From: Hyperoodon ampullatus
Taxonomy: Eukaryota > Chordata > Mammalia > Artiodactyla > Ziphiidae
Direction: 5' to 3'
Length of the DNA stretch: 64,000 bases
Assembly (NCBI GenBank): GCA_949752795.1
Contig: OX457075.1
Coordinates: 2,542,001 to 2,606,000 of the forward strand
A program made the translations under genes and the position numbers. The first letter of the stretch is position 1. Every line of letters starts with the position of its first letter. This document shows, in pieces, positions 57,144-64,000 of the stretch. The notes beneath the pieces are model-generated. The model searched no databases, was not told the origin of the DNA, and saw nothing but the letters and a program-made list of their open reading frames with translations.

Positions 57144-58150
57144 CGTATCTTTGGTGCATTTTCTCATGATTACATTCAGATTATGCATCTTTGACAGGAA
57201 TGTCACAGAAGTGATGCTATCCACTCTGCATCGTATTTAGAGGCACAGGATTTCAATTTGTCCCATTCCTGATCATATTCACTTTGATCTGCCAGGCCTC
57301 TCTACTGTCAACTGAGAACTTTCTCTCTGTAATTAATCAGTATTCTGTGGAAAGACTTAGAAACTATGTACAGTAAGTCCCCTACATATGAACGAGTTCC
57401 GTTCTGAGAGCACATTTGTAAGTCCAATGTGTTTATAAGTCCAACAAAGTTAGCCAAGGTACCCAACTAACACAATCGACTATATAGTACTGTACTGTAA
57501 TAGGTTTATAATACTTTTCACACAAATAATACATAAAAAACAAACAAACAAAACAAAAAGAAAACATTTTTAATCTTACAGTACAGTACCTTAAAAGTAC
57601 AGTAGTCCAGTACAACTGCTGGCATACAGGGGCTGGCATCAAGTGAACAGGCAAGAAGAGCTACTGACTGGAGGAGGGAGAGGAGGTGGGAGATGGTAGA
57701 GGTGAAGGATCGTCAGCAATAGGAGACGGAGGGCAAGCTGCCATTTCACTTAGGCCTGCCGTTGATGGAACGCACGTTCGCATCTCTGAAAGTCCGCATG
57801 TAGGGGACTTACTATAAATATTCTGTTCCTCATCAAACCTGCAAATTATAAATTTATTTTTATCAATAAGGACTGAATTTACTATTTTATCCAATGAGCT
57901 GTGTGATCCACTACTTTCGTTATTTATTTCAGTGTTCAAGCTGCCTGATTTTGGCCAGTGGAAGCTCTTTCCAGCCGGCTTCTGTTCTCTTTGACACATC
58001 CCCAGTATTCTCTGAGCACCTCTTCACTTTCTGGTACAACAGGACGTTCCAGGCCTCTCCCTGGAATCAGCCATTTCTCTACGAACAAAAACCAACCCAA
58101 AAACCTGGTCCCTTTCAATGAAGAATATTGTTTAGTATGATACATAAGAA
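57144..58150. mobile_element. ancient mammalian interspersed repeat, split by a MITE
   Basis: 57150-57368 ('ttctcatgattacattcagattatgc', 'cacagaagtgatgc', 'tctgtaattaatcagtattctgtgg') and 57817-58150 ('gattttggccagtggaagc', 'ctggaatcagccatttctc') together follow an old, common mammalian repeat, possibly an L1M/HAL1-type internal region. Family not certain. The piece before the L1 block, 53415-53460, is its continuation. Confidence 0.45.
57371..57814 (+). mobile_element. Tc1/mariner-superfamily (Tigger-like) nonautonomous element
   Basis: 444 bp with inverted ends CAGTAAGTCCCCTACAT and ATGTAGGGGACTTACTA, flanked by TA on both sides (57369-57370 and 57815-57816), the hallmark target of this superfamily. 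No transposase frame remains. Confidence 0.85.
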
Positions 58151-58260
58151 CTGGACATTGAGCAGCTGGGTGTGCCCACTGCTACTGGGAGTACCTGCTT
58201 GTCGACCAGCTCAGGGGACAGACCTAAGAAATTTTAAATAGAACCCCACACATGCATGTG

Positions 58261-58270
58261 CACGCGCGCG

Positions 58271-58307
<37 letters not shown>
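58261..58307 (+). repeat. (CG)8(CA)14 alternating tract
   Basis: CACGCGCGCGCGCGCGCGCA followed by about 14 CA units. Confidence 0.98.
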
Positions 58308-58311
<4 letters not shown>

Positions 58312-58745
58312 GTGGGCTAAATAAGGGTCCCCCAAGATGCCCACATCCTAATCCTCAGAACCTGTGAGTGCTGCACCATGTGGCAAAGACTTTCAAAATG
58401 TGATTAAGTTCTTTCATACCTGGATTACCCAGGTGGGCCAAGATTTGTGGCAGGAGAGAAGTCAGAGGAAAGCAGAGTAAGAGAAAGGACACCATTCTAT
58501 TGGATGGAGGAAGGAGCTAAGAGCCCAGGAATGCAAGGAATGGAACTCCAGGCTGGAAATGCCAGGAAAGGAACTCTCCCTACAGTCTCCAGAAAAACCA
58601 CTGCCCTCCTAGCACCTTGATTTTAGCTCATTCAATTCATTTCAAGCTTCTGGCCTCCAGAACTATGAGAGAATAAATTTCTGTTGTTTTAATCCACCAA
58701 GTTAGTGGTACTTTGCTTTAACAGCCATAGGAAATTAATGCAGAC
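58307..58745 (+). mobile_element. solitary MLT1-type MaLR LTR
   Basis: 'aataagggtcccccaagatgcccacatcc', 'aaaatgtgattaagttc', 'ggattacccaggtgggcc', 'cctccagaactatgagagaataaatttctg' and a final 'ataggaaattaatgca' follow the MLT1 LTR order from end to end, with an AATAAA signal near 58672. Confidence 0.85.
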
Positions 58746-60987
58746 ACACAGAAAATATGTATATACAAATACATACTTTTGTATGTTTATTTCTGTATCT
58801 AATAAAAAAACCGTGAGTTCACACTGGCACATATACTGTAAGTATATTTCTAATGCTTTCAAGTACAAATGAGTTATTAATGAAATAATCAAAGACTTAA
58901 TGAGTAATTGTTATTCCACCTACATTGTTCCCTGTTATTGAAGTTCATCCAAATATACTTTGCTCTTCCACTATAATTAAGAAATTTGTATAGCTGAAAG
59001 ACAAACAAGCAAAATCATCCACCTTCAGCTTGCCTGGCTATAAAGAGAGAGATTCAAATCCTGTCACGTGCAGCACTTTTCCCTTTAAAAATATATTTGA
59101 CATACGCTTGCACATAAACAAGTGGAAAAAACACCAGTGTCTGAGAATAAGGGGGTGGCCCACGTAATTTGCAATTCCCTGAAACCAGCTCCTACTCCCT
59201 TGAAAGGCTAATTGGATAGATAGTCCAAAAGCCAGGAACAGTAACCAAGTAAAACTGGGACTGAGAGCCTCTCAAGAGCAGAAAGAGTCCAAAAACAGCC
59301 AGGAGACAAATGGGATAACAGAACATCCAAATCCTGACTTCTAAAGGTTAGAAACTGCATCCAAGCAAAGGGCAAAGCAGGAATGGACTACCAGGCTAAG
59401 GAGAAGACTGTGGGGGAAAAGGCAGGACTCATCTCATCACTAGCCAGACCTGCTGCCAGTCTGTTTTAACTGTGTGAGCGCAGAGACAAAGGCTGAATTC
59501 ACGGCCTTTTTAAAAGCCCCTGGAGGTCCATTCTCATCTTCCCACCAGCTGCCATCCATCTACTCAGCCCATTTCCTGAAAGCACACTCCCCTGGGAAGG
59601 GCAAGTGGGGGCTCTGCTGCTCCTCCAGACACAGAAGCCAGTCTGGTGGGGGTGGGGGTGCAGGAGGCACCAGAGCAGAGACACAGAGTCCCCACCCCGC
59701 CTGTCACTGACATGCGTGTAAAGACGGAGAGAGGGGTATGACAGCAAGCCTTTGGCCAAGGCTAAGGCTCCTTCTTTGATAGTCTGCATATTGGACCCAT
59801 TTTATAGTTGTCTTCCGACCAAATGGAAAGGTTATATGCCCTTCTAGGAACTGTGCCTTCCCTGGCTTATTCACAATATACTATGGCTTATTACAAATGG
59901 TGATAGTGCCTTTTTTTTTTTTTTTTTTTTTGGAGTGTGATGTACAAAGTTAGGGGCTAAGAAACTAGGATGATAAACATTCATTGGTAACAAAGCCTCC
60001 CATAAAACTAATGTAAGACACAGGGATCAAGTTTTCCTGACGGCTCCTTCACTAAGGCACCAAGTGACTAAAGTGTTGGAGAGCTTCAAAGAAAGAATTT
60101 AAAAGAAAACTAGCAATCAAATATTATGCACTCACAGTACACCCTCTGCCTTTCCCACCATTTCACAATCCAGAATGACAGAGGGTGAGACCCTTGATGG
60201 CAAGTGTGCAGACCCAGTGACCTAAGTCTTCCTTCTGCCTTTCTCATTTCCCTGCCTACTACTACCTACCTTTCTACCTTCCTCAGGCTCTGGATCTGTG
60301 TGCTTCTGATAATGTTTAAAACTAATAAACAAACCAGACAATATAAAGGTCCAGGTTTTAAAAAGAAAAACACACATTTGCAAGCCTCAGAACACACGTC
60401 CTTACTTGCTACAGCTCTCACCCAGGAGGCTGGAGCCTTCCACATGCTGACAGCAAGTCAGGATTTAAGTTGGGTAACAAGAGGGAATGATGGAAAGCCA
60501 CGGAGAACTTTACAAGTCAGCCCAGCATAACCAGGATCCCTGGGAGGAAATCAACCAGACTTTGAATAACAACATTCACAAATGTTCCTCTGTGTACTCA
60601 AAAAACAACGGAGGAAGGCTAGGTACTGAGAACAATCAGAACAAGTGGTAGCAAAGCTGACACAGACTACAGGCTCACAGTGAGTGTTCACAAATACTTT
60701 TGCTGAGTCCTTATAAACTCAGCAACCTAAAAAAGCCTTGAAACTTTGGCAGAAATACAACAAAATTACATAAATGAAAACTAAGTATCAGCCTATTCAC
60801 CAAAATCTAAGCTTCACAAATACGGAAGTATCTTCAGTTTTTTCAAATTTTCTACTAACTTCTGAAACAAAATTAAATCCACTCTAATTTTTTTAAAAAC
60901 ATGTCATTTGGTACTTTGCCAAGAAGGAAAAATACATGCTAACTGTGAATTCAGGGTGGGAATCATGAAAAGTAAGTGTCTTCTCAC
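58746..60987 (-). other. PSD3: PSD3 upstream intron, no recognised gene feature
   Basis: Contains a 21-base T-run at 59911-59931. The GC-richer patch at 59460-59720 has open frames on both strands with no recognisable product. Confidence 0.5.
59911..59931 (+). repeat. T21 homopolymer
   Basis: Uninterrupted. No SINE body is recognised beside it. Confidence 0.98.
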
Positions 60988-61032
60988 CTGGTTTGCGACA
61001 TCTTTATTTCCCTTAACTTGAAAGTCATCCCT
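60988..61032 (-). other. possible alternative upstream PSD3 exon (speculative)
   Basis: On the minus strand a strong donor, CAG|GTGAGAA, lies at 60988/60987. The frame that would join in phase with the PSD3 exon is open for 20 codons before it (ending DDFQVKGNKDVANQ), back to an in-frame TAA near 61050. There is no in-frame ATG, so if real it would be an internal or 5' noncoding exon. No convincing acceptor is visible: candidate AGs at about 61033 and 61046 lack a pyrimidine tract. The region shows no recognised repeat. It could be a chance open frame beside a cryptic donor. Confidence 0.25.
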
Positions 61033-61780
61033 GGATGGCAGCTCTGTCTTTTAGCGGAACATGTAATACCTAGAACTGGATCTTGCAATAAGACATGCTA
61101 AAGACTATTCTTGATTAAGGTAAGAAAACCAGCCATAATTTTCTTCTCAAAGAAGGTATGTGAGTGATCAAATAAATTAGTTTCTACATGCAAAATATAA
61201 GTTATTTACCCAATATATATATTTATGTTTGAATGTATATAGAAAATTACTGCATGTATGGAGAAAAAAGTGTCTCGGGACAAACACAAACATTCTGAAA
61301 GTCATAAAATCCAGGCTGTAATTTAAGCTAAACCAGCACATGAAATATTAGAAATAATATAATCATTGGATTAATTTCTACAAGAAAATATACAATCCAC
61401 CGAAATTTTACCAAAGTAAACTCTCCAAGTACGGGCCCCTCTTGAAAAACAGCAAATGACCACGAGTTTGATATCACAAAGAAAATCAGAAGAGTCAGGT
61501 CATCCCCCTGGAAAGCATCTGGTTCTGCCTGCAGGACATAAACCCTGACCAGATGATACAAGCATCTCATCCTGGTGTTAACAGATGCCTATTATGAAGA
61601 AATGTGCATGCACTAAGGTAAAAGGGTCTATAAAACACATATCTGTCACGTCAAGGTAAAGAAGGACACCAAAGAGAACATAGCATAAGGTCCTAAAAAT
61701 AAAAATTTAACAAAAATTCCAAGTCAATTTTCAGATAAATAATACTAGTTATCTTTAGTCTTGATGAAATTTTTAATTTT
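61033..61780 (-). other. PSD3: PSD3 upstream intron, no recognised feature
   Basis: AT-rich and repeat-poor. The 80-codon minus-strand frame at 61328-61570 is not recognised. Confidence 0.45.
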
Positions 61781-61993
61781 TTTAATATTTATTTATTTAT
61801 TATTTCACTGCATCAGGTCTTAGTTGCAGCACACGGGATCTTTGCTGCGGCATGCGGGCTCTCTACTTGTGAGCGTGCAGGCTTAGTTTCCCCACGGCAT
61901 GTGGGATCTTAGTTCCCCGACCAGGGATAGAACCCGTATCCCCTGCATTGGAAGGTGGATTCTTAACCACTGAACCACCAGGGAAGACCCAAC
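61781..61993 (-). mobile_element. tRNA-derived cetartiodactyl SINE (complement)
   Basis: AT-rich tail, then 'cacggcatgtgggatcttagttccccgacc', 'agaacccgtatcccctgcatt' and 'aaccaccagggaag'. Perfect 12-bp duplication ATTTTTAATTTT at 61769-61780 and 61994-62005. Confidence 0.92.
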
Positions 61994-62321
61994 ATTTTTA
62001 ATTTTAATTTAAAATGATACAGAAAGTGAAATATATTATGTGGGTGCCTAATAGCCCTGTTAATTACCAGTAAAGCCATTTCTTCAAAGTGACCTAACAA
62101 GGCATTTGCCCAATTTCCCAATGATGATTTCTCAGCATCCCAGCTTCAGGCAAGTCCGATGGGCAGTCAATAGGTAAAAGGCACGAACTGACAAGGTGAC
62201 CTGGATTTTGATTTCAGAAGATCTCCATTCTTTAAACTTAAACATTGTCAGGATACCCACACTACCTGCAATACTAAAATGTGCCCATTTTACATATTTA
62301 GCTTTAATAAAGACACAAACT

Positions 62322-62684
62322 GGGACTTCCGTGGTGGCGCAGTGGTTAAGGATCCGCCTGCCAATGCAGGGGACACGGGTTCGAGTCCTGGTCCTGGAAG
62401 ATCCCACATGCCGCGGAGCAACTAAGTCCATGTGCCACAACTACTGAGACTGTGCTCTAGAGCCCATGAGCCACAACTACTGAGCCCGGGCGCCGCAACT
62501 ACTGAAGTCCGCGCACCTAGAGCCCGTGCTCTGCAACAGGAGAAGCCACCACAATGAGAAGCCTGTGCACTACAACAAAGAGTAGCGGCCGCTCACCGCA
62601 CCTAGAGAAAGCCAGTGCACAGCAATGAAGAACTAACACAGCCAAAAATAAATAAATAAATAAATACATTTATTTTTTTTTTTA
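62322..62684 (+). mobile_element. CHR SINE, long form
   Basis: GGGACTTCCGTGGTGGCGCAG start, B box GGGTTCGAGTCC, long body and (AAAT)n tail. 13-bp duplication AAAGRCACAAACT at 62309-62321 and 62685-62697 with one mismatch. Confidence 0.96.
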
Positions 62685-62697
62685 AAAGGCACAAACT

Positions 62698-62964
62698 ATT
62701 CATCATAAGCCAAAATAAGTAAATTTCTTGGAAACAAACTGCTTACGTAAACATGATAAAAGTAAATAATTCTTCCAGGACGTTAGGATTTTAGGTCCCA
62801 TTTGGTCAATTACCTCTTTGGAGACATCAAGCTATGTATGCTTGGTGCCCTGACAGAGTTCATCAGCCTCATTCACAGAAGCAAGGGATCTGAGAATTGT
62901 CTTGTTCTGACTCATACTTGAGAGAGAGAACAGAGGAGGAATGAAACACTCTAGAACATTATTT
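62698..62964. other. intronic sequence, no recognised feature
   Basis: Nothing recognised. Confidence 0.5.
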
Positions 62965-63150
62965 CTGCTGGCCCAGGGATGGCTGGCAACATAGTCCTCA
63001 GGGTGCTTGTGGATAAACCACAGGCTGCTGAACTCGTCAGGCCCACTGAATCAGACTCCTGAAGAGGTCGCAGGAGAAGCTGACTTTGTACCTAACTCCT
63101 CTAGCTGATTCTCAGGTATGCTAAAGTTTGAGCGCTACTATTCTGGAGCT
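62965..63150 (-). mobile_element. hAT-Charlie element (MER5/MER20-like), diverged
   Basis: 'gcccactgaatcagactcctgaag' and 'gattctcaggtatgctaaagtttgagcgctac' resemble this group. Confidence 0.5.
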
Positions 63151-64000
63151 CTATGAGGTATACAAGTGAGCCCTCAAAAAGACTAAGGAACAGCAGGACA
63201 GCTGAAAGCACGGAATGAAGAAGCCCATTCCTCTCAGGTCACCTCCACCATCCCTACAACACAAACCACAACCACAAAATACCTGGGAAAATGTACTAGC
63301 AGGCTTCCTGGCTTACTGTGGGCATTTTACAACTGATGTTAAAGCTGTTTAGCAATGGCTTCAAACTTGTGCAGTGAGTGAGAACAATGCTATCAGTCAT
63401 AAAGTTGCTTTCGGACCCAAGCAATGCAAGGAATACAGCACGGGGAAATGCTCCTGCTACACTAACCAGGCCAAGTCATCCTCACAAACGCTGGATTTTC
63501 AACAGACAGTGCATGAGCTAAAGAATAATGAGTAAATGCAAATTACCTTTGTTCTTGTTCCTAAATGCAGAACACTGGAGAATAAATGATTCACCAAAGG
63601 TTTCTGCACTTTATAGTTTTAAAGGCATTCACCCTACTCCCCACACACCCACCCACACATCCCACAGTCTGATCACCAGAGCGTCTGAAGATGAGAGGTT
63701 TGTGCTATTTTTACATCTATAATTGGAATATAAAATTAATGTGATACACTATATTTTTCATGTTAAGTTCAAATAACACAGTGCTTTATTAAATATTATT
63801 AAGAGTTAATTTTAAGAATGCTCGTTTGGGCTTGCTGGAAACCTAGAAACTGACTTGTTTCTGTGCAAAAATAAAAGTAGAGTTCCAATTAATTAAACTA
63901 TAAATTTTTGAAATTCACATATGAAAGTTAGAGATTACCTACACATTTTATTTACCTATACATTTAACTGAGGCTGACAGCTCACATCAATTGATGAACA
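63151..64000. other. intronic sequence to the window edge, no recognised feature
   Basis: AT-rich towards the end. No exon or named repeat recognised. Confidence 0.5.

Noticed and set aside
59474..59789. Opposed open frames of 78 and 96 codons in a GC-richer patch
   Set aside because: No recognisable product on either strand and no splice context.

Overview
This window is mammalian nuclear DNA, almost certainly from a cetacean. The main reason is the set of about 16 copies of CHR-type tRNA-derived SINEs. These include the short form beginning GGGCTTCCCTGGTGGCGCAG and the long form beginning GGGACTTCCCTGGTGGC, a family known from whales, dolphins and hippos. They sit among young artiodactyl/cetacean-type LINE-1 elements and older pan-mammalian repeats (L2, MIR, MER5, MLT1). 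There is no bacterial-style gene content, CRISPR array, rRNA or tRNA gene.

The only cellular coding sequence recognised with confidence is one 109-bp exon on the minus strand at 46611-46719, with clean splice sites. Its 36 codons read as the start of the long form of PSD3 (EFA6D), an ARF6 guanine-nucleotide exchange factor. The window therefore lies inside the large, repeat-filled introns at the 5' end of PSD3, transcribed right to left. At least 46 kb of intron follow this exon towards position 1. To the right, 46720-64000 is upstream intron, with one speculative extra exon at about 60988-61032 whose phase would join in frame.

Layout. 1-7770 holds L1 and L2 fragments, SINEs and hAT relics. 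7787-14381 is a nearly complete, young, plus-strand L1 with a 14-bp target duplication; its ORF1 is broken by a stop and a frameshift, its ORF2 by three stops. 14396-37400 is intron with scattered MIR, L2 and hAT copies, one ERV1-like LTR, SINEs and an 83-unit CA microsatellite. 37416-44776 is a second, older full-length plus-strand L1, with a minisatellite in its 5'UTR and three nested SINEs. 44800-53460 holds L2, the PSD3 exon, MIR and MER5 copies, an MLT1-type LTR and a GT microsatellite. 53462-57143 is a nest of minus-strand L1 fragments, including a 296-bp insertion with a twin-priming 5' inversion. 57150-58745 holds an old repeat split by a Tigger-like MITE, then a CG/CA tract and a second MLT1-type LTR. 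58746-64000 is mostly plain intron with two SINEs.

Both full-length L1s lie antisense to PSD3, and the sense-oriented copies are truncated. No novel functional system is evident. The most interesting content is the retrotransposon biology: unrelated 5'UTR promoters on related L1 bodies, repeated insertion at one L1-internal target site, and nested insertions that can be ordered in time. Family names for the oldest repeats come from memory of consensus sequences and should be confirmed with RepeatMasker.
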